A stretch of DNA of 35,210 nucleotides from Baaleninema simplex PCC 7105 (GTDB taxonomy: Bacteria; Cyanobacteriota; Cyanobacteriia; Cyanobacteriales; Geitlerinemataceae): NCBI RefSeq assembly GCF_000332355.1, contig NZ_KB235959.1, positions 420,935-456,144 on the forward strand, in the 5' to 3' direction. Position 1 is the stretch's first letter; every line of letters begins with the position of its first letter. The notes beneath the pieces were generated by a model. That model was given only the letters and a program-made list of their open reading frames with translations, did no database searches and was not told the DNA's origin. This document shows, piece by piece, positions 27,791-35,210 of this stretch. Both the position numbers and the translations under genes were made by a program.

Positions 27791-28345
27791 TATCGGTCTC
27801 GGGCAAGCGTGGAAAGCTGGCGGCGAACAGACCCCAGCACGCTGGAACCGAGCTACTTTCTCAGCGAAAGTAGCTCGTCTCAAAACATGAAAGACTCACA
27901 CCAACGACAGGAGTTCGACGCGGCCGCTGTGGTTGTCTTACGAAGGCAGATGCACTAAAAAATGTCTCTCGATAGATTTGCCGAGGGATCTTTCGGCCTG
28001 GGGGTAGATCGCGAGAATCGTTGCAGGATTGGTGTAGATACACACCGTTAAGTCTTATAACGTCGAACGAGCCAGTAGATTTCCAGATCCTGCAAGCCGA
28101 TCGCCTTACCAATATACTAGACAATTACTGAATTATTCAGTAAGACTGCGGAGGAAAATTCATGAAAACTTTAAAAAAAAACTATCGATCGGCGAGTTTT
28201 TATGAAGATTAACGGAAGCGAAGAACTGTTCTGCGTGGCAATTCTCCGTATTTTCCGAACTTTTGTCCGCGCGACTCTCCGTATTTTCCACAGTATTTCA
28301 TCCCTCGGCAACGGGATCGAAAAAAACGAACGATCGATCCGAAAG
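27791..28345. promoter_or_regulatory. Long upstream region of the DUF4347 exoprotein gene with hairpins
   Basis: About 555 bases with no secure gene. In the gene's direction it contains a perfect 11-bp hairpin, GAGCTACTTTC (27850-27860) against GAAAGTAGCTC (27866-27876), 60 bases before the start codon. A smaller one, CCAGC-AC-GCTGG, lies at about 27834-27845. An 8-bp palindrome, TTACTGAA-TTA-TTCAGTAA, sits at 28125-28143 and could be an operator. No known riboswitch core was recognised. The right part also holds the end of the nucleotidyltransferase transcript. Confidence 0.45.
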
Positions 28346-31207
28346 TCACGCTTCCTTCGTCCCGCTGTCTCGAACGAGTGGGTATTCTCGAGCGAGGAAG
28401 ACTTCAGCTCGGGCTTTTTGCTCTTCGCGACTCGCTCCATCTCGGGCAAAGGTATCGTCGAGAGTTGCCGCCAGCAAATCGTCGAGCATGGCTTTAAACT
28501 GCGGTCCGGGCTTGTAACCCAACCGTTTCAAATCGCGACCGTTGAGAATCGGCTTCACCTGAGACCATTCGACTAAATATCGCCAGATCTGACGGCGAAC
28601 CTCCCTCGGACTCGACAAAGCCACCAACATGGCACTGGGCCAGTCGTACTGCCGCAACGCCCGTACCACATCGCTCGGCTGGCGAGCGACGGACAATCGG
28701 CGCAGGATGTCTTCTCGAACGGATGCTAGCTTTTCTAACCTTTGAATGCTGTCTTCGGGAAGTTGCAGGTGTCGCGCCACCGTACCGCGTCGGTCGGGGC
28801 GAACGTGAGACAAAATGACTTCTAAAAGGATTTGCCAGTGAGGGGGAGAAGGGACGGGTTTGCGATCGCCAATATCGCGAAACCGATGTAACCAGCGATC
28901 GACCAAGCGAACTTGCCACCACATCTGACGGGTCAACGCCAAACCGGGATAAATACACTGCAACGCTCGCAACTCGTCGATTTTTCGCAAGGCGGGTTTC
29001 CAATAGGGCGCTTGCAAGAGGTATTTCAACTCGTTTTTCAAGCGGGTTTGCAACGCCGGAAGGCGATCGCTGGGAACTTTAGGAGAATTCTCGTGAAGAC
29101 GAGAGCGATCGTACACACCACAGTCGAGAGCGTGGCGAATATAACCCTCAGTCTGTTCTTCGATGTCGAACCCCAACCGCACCGCAAAGCGCACCGCACG
29201 ATAAATCCGCGTCGGATCTTCGATAAAACTGTTGGGATGCAACACCCGCACCAAGCCGTCTTGCAAATCCAACAGTCCCCCAAAAAAATCGAATAACTTA
29301 CCGCGATGGGGACGAGTTAACCGCAACGCCAAAGCGTTTATCGTAAAATCGCGGCGGTAGAGATCTTGGCGAATCGAACTGGCTTCGACTTCCGGGTTCG
29401 CCGCCGGATAGGGATAAAATTCCGTCCTCGCCGTGGCAATATCCACCCATAAAGAATCGAACACCGGGTCTTTGTGCCACAGCAACGCCGCCGTTTGAAA
29501 CTGCCCGTGAACGTCCAAACGGGCGGCAGAATGGCTGTTTTGCAGCACCTTCGCCAGTTCGACCCCCGCGCCAACCGTAGCCGAACGATGGAAACCATCG
29601 ACGACTAAATCGATATCCGTTAAATCGACTTGTAACTCGTCTGGGGGAATGTCTCCCGAGTTCGCCGTTTGAATCGCCAACAGCAAATCGCGAACCGCAC
29701 CGCCGACGAGATACAAATGCCAACCCCGCTCCTCTGCGGCTTCGGCGGCTTGGCTGAGTAACGTCCACAAGGGTTCGGACACGCTCGATCGCACGATCTC
29801 CAGTAAATCCGATTCCCGTTGGAGGAGAAAACGGCCGTTGTCCTTTCCCCCTATCTCGAAACCGCGTCGTTCTGACGCGTGAAGGGGGCAGAGTTTGGTA
29901 CTGTCTTGATGCAACTCCCGCAAAACGTCGGTTCGGGTAACGATTCCCACCAACTCCCCATTTTCGAGGACGGGAAGGCGTCCGATATCGTATGTCACCA
30001 TCAACGACTCAATGTCGGGGAGTAAGGTATTCGGTTCGATGGTTTTCAGGTGAGTGGTCATGTATCCCTTGACGGGGGCGTGGTTAAAGCCGTGGTGCAG
30101 GGCGATATCGAGATCCCGTCGGGAAATGACGCCGACGAGAGTATCATCTTCGTTCACCACGGACAGACCGGAATGGCCGTAACGCAGCAGAATGCGATGG
30201 GCTTCGCCGATGGTGGTTTGGGGGCGAATCGTCCGCACGGGGGACGACATGATATCCCGAGCCGTCGGCGGTGGGGGAATTTGTCGGTCGAGCGCCTCCC
30301 GTAGTGTTTTGACGACTTCCTTGGGGTCGGCATTTCTCAGTTGTGCTGAGGCGGCTTTGGCGTGACCGCCACCCCCGATCTGTTGAAAAATACGGTTGAG
30401 ATCGGTTTCGGGAACGCGCGATCGCCCGATGACGGCAATTCTCGGCTCGTCGCCGTGGGTGGCGTATTCGTGAACCAGAACGATCGCGTCTGTGTCGGTC
30501 AGTTCCAGCAGGCGCGACGCCAACCCCGCCAAACCGGGGACGTAGTGCGGTGTCTGCAATATCACTGAGGCGATATCGTAACCCCAGACGGTTTCGGTTT
30601 CCACGGTATCCAACGCCTCGGACAGCAAGTTTTGTAAGGGATCGGACAAACCGGGTTCGATATACTCGGCGATGACGGGAACGCTGGCACCTTGTTTCAT
30701 CAACCACGCTAACGCCAAGGCATCTCGGGGGGTACTGTGGTCGTAAGTGAGCGAACCGCTATCGACGTGAATTCCCAACGCCATGACCGTGGCTTCGTGA
30801 ACCGTCAAACTCACCTCTCGTTCTTGAAGTTTTTCGGCGACGAGGGTGGTGACTGCACCGAGGGGTTCGATTTCGCGCACGGTGGCGGGAATGTCGGAAT
30901 TCGTAACGGGGTGGTGATCGTAGAGGGCGATTTCTTGGAGGTGGGGCGCATCGAACCAGTCAGCGGCTTTCCCGAGGCGATCGCGGTATTGGGTATCGAC
31001 GACGGTAATCGAACGGATGCGATCGGGATTGACCGATCGCCGTTCGATCAGCGGGTATTCGTCGCGATGCAACCGCACGAATTCTTCCACCCCCGGATGA
31101 CATCCCCCCGTCAATACGATACGGGAACCGGGACGCAGCCGCGCCAGTCCCACAGCCGCGCCCAGGCTGTCGAAGTCGGCGGTGGTGTGACAGAGAATTA
31201 GATCCAT
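28346..31207 (-). CDS. DHH-CBS-tRNA nucleotidyltransferase fusion (A-adding/CCA-type enzyme)
   Basis: The 953-residue protein combines an N-terminal DHH/DHHA1 phosphoesterase-like unit with a tRNA nucleotidyltransferase. DFDSLGAAVG (11-20), the D97-H98-H99 triad and GGGGH (about 278-282) mark the DHH part. Two CBS domains (about 318-435) with MSSPVRTI and GRLPVLENG are a nucleotide-sensing pair. The polymerase head carries LVGGAVRD (500-507) and the metal-binding D531 and D533 in DIDLVVDG, followed by RRDFTINALAL and a helical RNA-binding tail. Cyanobacteria often split CCA addition between CC- and A-adding enzymes, and this architecture matches the A-adding one. The start codon directly abuts a pyrimidine repeat and has no Shine-Dalgarno sequence. 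Confidence 0.9.
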   Translation of the reverse strand: MDLILCHTTADFDSLGAAVGLARLRPGSRIVLTGGCHPGVEEFVRLHRDEYPLIERRSVNPDRIRSITVVDTQYRDRLGKAADWFDAPHLQEIALYDHHPVTNSDIPATVREIEPLGAVTTLVAEKLQEREVSLTVHEATVMALGIHVDSGSLTYDHSTPRDALALAWLMKQGASVPVIAEYIEPGLSDPLQNLLSEALDTVETETVWGYDIASVILQTPHYVPGLAGLASRLLELTDTDAIVLVHEYATHGDEPRIAVIGRSRVPETDLNRIFQQIGGGGHAKAASAQLRNADPKEVVKTLREALDRQIPPPPTARDIMSSPVRTIRPQTTIGEAHRILLRYGHSGLSVVNEDDTLVGVISRRDLDIALHHGFNHAPVKGYMTTHLKTIEPNTLLPDIESLMVTYDIGRLPVLENGELVGIVTRTDVLRELHQDSTKLCPLHASERRGFEIGGKDNGRFLLQRESDLLEIVRSSVSEPLWTLLSQAAEAAEERGWHLYLVGGAVRDLLLAIQTANSGDIPPDELQVDLTDIDLVVDGFHRSATVGAGVELAKVLQNSHSAARLDVHGQFQTAALLWHKDPVFDSLWVDIATARTEFYPYPAANPEVEASSIRQDLYRRDFTINALALRLTRPHRGKLFDFFGGLLDLQDGLVRVLHPNSFIEDPTRIYRAVRFAVRLGFDIEEQTEGYIRHALDCGVYDRSRLHENSPKVPSDRLPALQTRLKNELKYLLQAPYWKPALRKIDELRALQCIYPGLALTRQMWWQVRLVDRWLHRFRDIGDRKPVPSPPHWQILLEVILSHVRPDRRGTVARHLQLPEDSIQRLEKLASVREDILRRLSVARQPSDVVRALRQYDWPSAMLVALSSPREVRRQIWRYLVEWSQVKPILNGRDLKRLGYKPGPQFKAMLDDLLAATLDDTFARDGASREEQKARAEVFLAREYPLVRDSGTKEA

Positions 31208-31340
31208 AGAGGGGGAGAGGGGGAGAGGGGGAGAGGGGGAGAAGGGGAGAAGGGGAGAAACAGTTATCTGTTTCCTGTCTTCACGGGTGACTGCTCCCGG
31301 TTCCCCGTTCCCGGTTCCCTGTCTTCACGGGTGACTGAAA
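31208..31340 (-). repeat. Composite heptad/pyrimidine repeat, second copy
   Basis: In the gene direction, CAGTCACCC-like and CGGGGAA/CAGGGAA-like heptads come first. The junction ATAACTGTTTCTCC follows, then an 8-bp pyrimidine unit that runs up to the base before the nucleotidyltransferase ATG (31205-31207). Order and junction match the copy at 19847-20104. It lies between the ABC exporter and its downstream neighbour. Confidence 0.9.
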
Positions 31341-31352
31341 CACTGCTCCTCA

Positions 31353-33176
31353 CTAGCTTCCGAGTAATTGCAGTTTGTACAGGCTGGCGTACAGTCCGTT
31401 GGAGTCGAGAAGTTCTTCGTGACTTCCCGATTCGACGAGTTGGCCGCGTTTGAGGACGAGAATGCGATCGACGTTGCGGATGGTTGAGAGGCGGTGGGCG
31501 ATGACGATCGCCGTTCGGGTTTCGAGAAGGCGATCGAGGGCTTGTTGAATCCAGGCTTCGGTTTTGACGTCTAAGTTCGCCGTGGCTTCGTCGAGAACCA
31601 TAATCTTCGGATCGCGAATCGCCACTCGCGCAAAGGCTAACAGTTGCTTCTGTCCGCCGGACAAGTTGGTTCCCCGTTCTCGCAGTCGCGTATCGTATCC
31701 TTGGGGGAGTTGTTCGATAAACTGCGAGACGTTGGTTTGTTCGGCGGCGGCTTTAATCGTCTCGAACGGATAGGTTTCGCCTAATGTAATGTTACTCTTG
31801 ACGTTTCCGGCGAACACGAATCCGTCTTGTAAAATCACGCCGATGTGTTGGCGAAGTTCGGACTGGCGCAAGTTGCGAATGTCGATTCCATCGACGAGGA
31901 TACGACCTTTTTGGGGTTCGTACAGCCGACACAACAGGCGAATAATCGAACTTTTTCCGGCTCCCGTCGGCCCCACTAACGCCACTTTTTCGCCGGGACG
32001 AATGGTGAAGTTGAGATCGCGAATGACATATTCGTCGGGTTTGTAGCCGAACCAAACGTTCTCGAAGCGAATTTCGCCGCTGATATCGGATGCGTTCACC
32101 GAAGCGGTGCTTAGCGCGATCGACACGGTTTCGTGGCGTTCGGGATCTTGAATGTCGATGGGTTCGTCGAGTAAGTCGCTGATGCGTTCGACGGCGGTAA
32201 ATCCCGATTGTAGGGAGGTGAATTTGTCGGCGAACTGGCGCAGGGGATCGAACAACCGTTGTGCGAAGAGAATGAAGGACGCCAGCAAACCGAAGTTCAT
32301 CTGACCTTCCATGACGCGATCGCCCCCTAACCAGAGTACCCCCGCGATCGCCACCAGGGAAATCCATTCGAGGGTAGCGGAGACGGCGGAATCGTGAAAG
32401 ATGGTGCGATCGACGGCTTCGATGTACTGTTGGTTGATGCTGCGAAAGGCTTCGGCGTTGTAGCGTTCTCGTCGAAACAGTTGCACGATGCTGATTCCGA
32501 CGATGTTCTCTTGTAGGGACGAGTTGAGGCGAGAGAGTTCTTCGCGAGCGCGATAGTTGGCTTGGCGAAACTGCTGCTGGAAGTAAATCACCACCGCCGA
32601 TACGGGAATCAACATCGCCACCAACAGCAGCGCCAACTGCCACTGTACGCTAAACATGACGATGACGATGACCAAGATCGTGGCTAAGTCGGAGACGATC
32701 CCGATCGCTCCGGTGGAGAAGACATCGCCGAGGGCTTCGACATCGCTCGTCAAACGGGTAATGAGTCGTCCGACGGGGGTGCGATCGAAGAAACTCGACG
32801 ACAGAGACGTGACGCGATCGAAGAGATCGTTACGAATTTGCATCGTCATGCGTTGTCCGACGACTTGCACCAGAAAGCTTTGCACGCTGTCGAGAACGGC
32901 TCGCAGCGCGATCGTCAAAAACAGCAATCCCACGAGAATGGCAATTCCGTCGGAAAAGGTTTTTCCGTCGAGGAAAAAGTACGTCGGTTCCTGGCGGATG
33001 AAGGAAATGGTTTGTCCGACGAGGATCGGCTGAACGGAACCCGCCAACGACAGGGGAACCAGCAACGCGAACGCCACCCAGAGCAATTTCTGGTTGCGTT
33101 TGGCGTAGGGAACGAGACGTAAAAAGAGCCGCCAGTCGTTTTCGCGGCGTCTTCGCGGGGTGCGATCGGAGGTCAT
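31353..33176 (-). CDS. ABC exporter, fused permease and ATPase (lipid A/multidrug exporter type)
   Basis: This 607-residue half-transporter would work as a homodimer. The type-1 exporter membrane domain (about residues 25-320) has six predicted helices, the first around LLWVAFALLVPLSLAG. The ATPase domain (about 360-600) has Walker A GPTGAGKSS, the signature LSGGQKQ, Walker B KIMVLDEA and the H-loop IVIAHRLST, all intact. The substrate could be a lipid, glycan or drug and cannot be chosen from sequence. The ATG at 33176 is taken; a TTG at 33200 is in frame. The next gene downstream on the same strand starts after a 145-bp repeat, so co-transcription is uncertain. Confidence 0.92.
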   Translation of the reverse strand: MTSDRTPRRRRENDWRLFLRLVPYAKRNQKLLWVAFALLVPLSLAGSVQPILVGQTISFIRQEPTYFFLDGKTFSDGIAILVGLLFLTIALRAVLDSVQSFLVQVVGQRMTMQIRNDLFDRVTSLSSSFFDRTPVGRLITRLTSDVEALGDVFSTGAIGIVSDLATILVIVIVMFSVQWQLALLLVAMLIPVSAVVIYFQQQFRQANYRAREELSRLNSSLQENIVGISIVQLFRRERYNAEAFRSINQQYIEAVDRTIFHDSAVSATLEWISLVAIAGVLWLGGDRVMEGQMNFGLLASFILFAQRLFDPLRQFADKFTSLQSGFTAVERISDLLDEPIDIQDPERHETVSIALSTASVNASDISGEIRFENVWFGYKPDEYVIRDLNFTIRPGEKVALVGPTGAGKSSIIRLLCRLYEPQKGRILVDGIDIRNLRQSELRQHIGVILQDGFVFAGNVKSNITLGETYPFETIKAAAEQTNVSQFIEQLPQGYDTRLRERGTNLSGGQKQLLAFARVAIRDPKIMVLDEATANLDVKTEAWIQQALDRLLETRTAIVIAHRLSTIRNVDRILVLKRGQLVESGSHEELLDSNGLYASLYKLQLLGS

Positions 33177-33296
33177 AGCGGGCAGGTTGTCGGTAGTCAA
33201 TTACTCATTATCGCGATCGCCGCCCTGTTCGCGCAAACCCGGAGGCTCTCTTCTAGATGGCTGTCGGGAGCGTCTCCGACTCGATATCGATTGGTA

Positions 33297-33770
33297 TTAA
33301 CGGTTGCTGGCCTCGGGTGAAGTTGCGATCTCTTGTAATTGAGTGACGACCCGTTCGCCGAAATCCGAATCCGTGTTCGCTAAGGTGAGCAGTTGTAAAT
33401 ATTCTGGAGGCGTCAAACCGGCCTCATCGATTAATTCGATAATTTCGGCTTCGAGTTCCCGTTCGACGCGTTGGAGTTCTGAGGTGGTTTCTGCTTCTTG
33501 TAACTCGTTTCCTCGGCGATCGAGTAAATCGAGAATTTGTAAATAGGCTGTGGCGAACTGACTGACTTTTTCAGATGAAATCGTATTCGAGTCTACCGTA
33601 TCGGGAACAGTAACTTCAGGAAGTGTCGTGTTATTTTCCGTGGCGGAGGTGGTGTCGTCGGCTCGGGCGATCGCGCTGAAGTTGAAACAGAACAGCCACA
33701 CGCTGAGGGCGATCGCAACGACGGCGCGAAAGGAAAAGCGTTTGAAATAACGGTTGGTGAAATCGCTCAT
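33297..33770 (-). CDS. DUF4168 domain secreted protein
   Basis: The 157-residue product has a basic N-terminus, a hydrophobic core (about residues 15-33) and an A-R-A-D/D cleavage-like site near 37, so it is probably exported to the periplasm. The mature part has a Thr-rich spacer and the DUF4168 region (about 66-150), with FATAYLQILDLLDRR, ELEAEIIELIDEAGLT and EYLQLLTLANTD. Function is unknown. It was the downstream neighbour of the deacetylase gene that is now broken; the gap is 39 bp. Confidence 0.8.
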   Translation of the reverse strand: MSDFTNRYFKRFSFRAVVAIALSVWLFCFNFSAIARADDTTSATENNTTLPEVTVPDTVDSNTISSEKVSQFATAYLQILDLLDRRGNELQEAETTSELQRVERELEAEIIELIDEAGLTPPEYLQLLTLANTDSDFGERVVTQLQEIATSPEASNR

Positions 33771-33809
33771 GGAAACCTAAGACGGACAGTGCAAAATAGT
33801 ACGATCGCC

Positions 33810-34099
33810 TCACAACCGATACTGTCGAAATACGTCGCTGGCAACGCGATGTAGCAAACCGTGGCGATAGGTGAGGGCGTTCGTATCTACACTGTACCCG
33901 CCTCCGATGACACAAGCTACCGGGTAGCCCGCCCCGACACAAGTACTCAACACCTGCATTTCCCGCCGAAAAATTCCCGTATCCGTCAGTGCGAGCTTTC
34001 CGAGGCGATCGTCGATGTGCGGATCGACTCCAGCATCGTACAGCACCAAATCCGGCTTGACTCGAGACAAGACATCGGGGAGGTATCGCGCCAAAGTTT
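33810..34099 (-). pseudogene. Histone deacetylase family protein, C-terminal fragment
   Basis: This is the last 95 or so residues of a class II-like deacetylase of the cyanobacterial type, starting TLARYLPDVLSRVKPDLVLYDAG in two adjoining motifs and ending in GYPVACVIGGGYSVD and VFRQYRL with a proper stop. It keeps the YDAGVDPH segment that carries one zinc-ligand aspartate and the Gly-rich substrate loop. It is cut off on its N-terminal side exactly at the right end of an IS605-type remnant. An ATG inside the remnant (34106) could open it, but the product would lack the catalytic core. Confidence 0.85.
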
Positions 34100-34408
34100 T
34101 TGACATACTCCCCAGCCTGAAGGCGTGGGGATTCTCCAGACCTCACGGTTCTAGATTTCTGGTTCGGCGACAACCCTTACTACCCATTGTTGCCAATAAG
34201 TACCAGAGGGATTTATCTCCCCAGACGTTTTCCCCATTACAGAGGAGGTTTCGGTATGCCCTACCGTACCTGATAATCTACTGAAAAATTGACTCTCTGT
34301 ACTTGAGGACAGGGGTGGCGAACCGAGTTTGCCACTGTGAGATGTCCGTGTTGCTTAGAGCTTTTACCTGTTCGAGCTTTCCCGAACAGAACCCGCTAAC
34401 TCTAGTTT

Positions 34409-34490
34409 TCAAGGTTCGGATGCCTCGATTAGAGGCTCGGTTTTTAGACTGGTTAAATACCGTTCCAGTTCTCTGACATCATAGCCAAGT
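34409..34490 (-). pseudogene. Possible C-terminal remnant of a transposon-encoded protein (TnpB?)
   Basis: An open frame ending YDVRELERYLTSLKTEPLIE... and a stop precedes the omega-RNA-like tail, in the place where tnpB would end. Upstream it runs into tandem repeats. I could not match it to a TnpB motif such as the zinc-binding cysteines or the RuvC aspartates, so identity rests on position only. Confidence 0.25.
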
Positions 34491-34502
34491 CGCCCTGCAA
34501 GG

Positions 34503-34621
34503 CTTGCCCTGCTCGCACTGCTTGCCCTGCTTGCACTGCTTGCACTGCTTGCACTGCTTGCACTGAGCTTGTCGAAGTGAGCTTGTCGAAGTGAGCTTGT
34601 CGAAGTGAGCTTGTCGAAGTG
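34503..34621. repeat. Two abutting tandem repeats inside the IS605-type remnant
   Basis: Seven 9-bp units (CTTGCACTG with CTTGCCCTG and CTCGCACTG variants) span 34503-34565. Four perfect 14-bp units (AGCTTGTCGAAGTG) follow at 34566-34621. The second unit resembles the CTTCGACAAGCTCA-type words common in bacterial intergenic DNA. Confidence 0.95.
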
Positions 34622-34662
34622 AGCCAAGTCGAAGGGGGCGAGGCTTTAGACCCAAATTTTTG

Positions 34663-34909
34663 GTAAACCGATGCGTCGCTGCACCTTGGGATCGAGAGTT
34701 CCGTCGCAATAGGCGCGGGTGTAGTCCCGCTGGTGAACCCACTCGATTTCCTCGAACGTCGCCAAACGGGGGATGTGAATTTGGTCGGGGGTGGCGATTC
34801 CGTCAGCGAGAATGCGATCGAACAGTCCTCCGAATTTCGCCATCGGAAAACGATGTTTGGGGGGAAGCGGCGCGACGTAATCCCGATGGTGAACGATGGG
34901 TAAATCCAT
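34663..34909 (-). pseudogene. Histone deacetylase family protein, N-terminal fragment
   Basis: This encodes the first 83 or so residues, MDLPIVHHRDYVAPLPPKHR and onward to AYCDGTLDPKVQRRIGLP, matching the start of cyanobacterial histone-deacetylase/AcuC-type proteins (about 305 residues when whole). It stops where the IS605-type left end begins. Together with the 95-residue C-terminal fragment only about 178 residues remain. The part with the catalytic His-His pair (GGTHHA-type) and the Asp/His zinc ligands (DxDVH-type) is absent from the window, so the gene is dead. Its own start looks normal but has a TCAATTA heptad run just upstream. Confidence 0.85.
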
Positions 34910-34934
34910 TGATAATTGATAATTGATAATTGAC
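34910..34934. repeat. TCAATTA heptad repeat
   Basis: On the minus strand three to four TCAATTA units sit directly before the deacetylase start codon. The 7-bp period again fits the STRR class. Confidence 0.85.
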
Positions 34935-34964
34935 AAAAAAGGCTTTCTCCCACTCTCCCCTTTT

Positions 34965-35109
34965 ACAGTGAACAGTCAACAGTGAACAGTGAGCAGTGAG
35001 GACAGTTAACAGTGAGCCGTTTCTCCCGCTCTTCCCTCTTCCCTCTTCCCTCTTCCCTCTTCCCTGAAGAAGCTCCCCCTCTCCCTCTCTCCCCCTCTCC
35101 CTCTCTCCT
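34965..35109 (+). repeat. Composite heptad/pyrimidine repeat, third copy (opposite orientation)
   Basis: On the plus strand ACAGTGA-type heptads lead through GACAGTTAACAGTGAGCC to the junction GTTTCTCCC. TTCCCTC heptads and then CTCCCCCTCTCC-type pyrimidine units follow. Block order and junction match the other two copies, although the heptad words differ. An open frame on the minus strand here is only repeat-encoded. Confidence 0.85.
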
Positions 35110-35210
35110 GATAAGGCTATGACTTTTACTTAGGAGGTATCGAAAGCCAAAGAAGCCCCAGGATAGGGAGAAGTACGGTGGCGTCCCCAACTCAAGGGAA
35201 GTCCTTGAAA
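35110..35210. other. Unassigned sequence at the window end
   Basis: About 100 bases after the last repeat. TAGGAGG (about 35130-35136) looks like a ribosome-binding site, but no convincing reading frame follows before the window ends. Confidence 0.4.

Larger units (their letters stand above)
34100..34662 (-). mobile_element. IS200/IS605-type remnant (non-autonomous) with omega-RNA-like right end
   Basis: Minus-strand orientation. The left end follows a TTAC in the deacetylase gene (plus strand GTAA, 34663-34666) and begins CAAAAATTTGGGTCTAAAGCC. The right end finishes TCAA (TTGA at 34100-34103) after a subterminal hairpin, CCCCA-GCC-TGAA-GGC-G-TGGGG (34110-34130). TTAC and TCAA are the cleavage-site words known for IS608, and such hairpins are typical of this family. 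No complete tnpA or tnpB exists. About 34100-34430 reads like the conserved tail of a TnpB element, which in intact elements encodes the omega RNA. The centre is filled with tandem repeats. Confidence 0.7.

Noticed and set aside
28162-28212. 16-codon frame MKTLKKNYRSASFYED after a good ribosome-binding site
   Set aside because: It slightly recalls the start of DUF4278 proteins but stops at once. Too short and unsupported; it could be a leader peptide or a decayed gene.
27791-28345. Search for a c-di-GMP, cobalamin or other known riboswitch in the long leader
   Set aside because: No recognisable conserved core was found by eye.
28202-28576. 124-codon plus-strand frame overlapping the end of the nucleotidyltransferase gene
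   Set aside because: Antisense shadow for most of its length with no domain.
34963-35190. 75-codon minus-strand frame at the window end
   Set aside because: Most of it is translated heptad and pyrimidine repeat.
1-35210. Abundant GCGATCGC and GATCG words
   Set aside because: This is the HIP1 palindrome, normal in many cyanobacterial genomes; used only as a taxonomic hint.

Overview
The window looks like a chromosomal segment of a filamentous or colonial cyanobacterium. The palindrome GCGATCGC (HIP1) and its core are scattered throughout. Many genes belong to families that are cyanobacterial or typical of cyanobacteria: DUF1818, DUF4168, DUF6737-like, DUF4058, a dnaK3-dnaJ3 pair, an A-adding-type tRNA nucleotidyltransferase with DHH and CBS domains, a DUF4347/RTX exoprotein and a haemagglutinin-CHAT protein. 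Intergenic spaces carry heptanucleotide tandem repeats of the STRR kind. Genus cannot be told from what is visible.

Layout, left to right. (1) 1-3246, minus strand: pilM-pilN-pilO, the inner-membrane platform of type IV pili. The pilQ expected next is absent; an IS630-type transposase start lies at the window edge instead. (2) 3467-7804: an orphan sugar-type solute-binding lipoprotein, a small cupin, an EVE-domain protein overlapping a tiny membrane protein, a small heat-shock protein whose leader can fold over its ribosome-binding site, and a DUF4058 protein whose 3' end lies in an 85-bp tandem duplication. (3) 7965-11333: a large radical-SAM/DUF2344 protein convergent with pyrF. (4) 11783-16932: a giant secreted haemagglutinin-type CHAT (caspase-like) protein and a DUF1818 gene. 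(5) 17413-18672: a WecG/TagA/CpsF glycosyltransferase fused to two MshEN-like modules, with a strong terminator. (6) 18846-22714: dnaK3 and dnaJ3 separated by a composite repeat, and a divergent small hypothetical gene. (7) 22871-27790: a second giant exoprotein (DUF4347, four DUF11 repeats, RTX repeats) with a long hairpin-bearing upstream region. (8) 28346-33770: a DHH-CBS-tRNA nucleotidyltransferase, an ABC exporter and a DUF4168 protein. (9) 33810-34909: a histone-deacetylase-family gene broken by a 563-bp remnant of an IS200/IS605 element, with about 125 codons of its catalytic core missing. (10) 34910-35210: tandem repeats.

Shared themes are the cell surface (pili, polysaccharide glycosyltransferase, two giant exported proteins with His/Cys dyads of caspase-like type) and protein quality control (Hsp20, DnaK3/DnaJ3). 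The most unusual items are the IS605-type remnant with an omega-RNA-like right end inside a deleted deacetylase gene, the glycosyltransferase with probable c-di-GMP-binding modules, the possible RNA thermometer before the Hsp20 gene, and a composite heptad/pyrimidine repeat found three times with the same internal order. I did not see a CRISPR array, rRNA, tRNA or an intact mobile element. All family assignments come from reading the sequence; no search was run.
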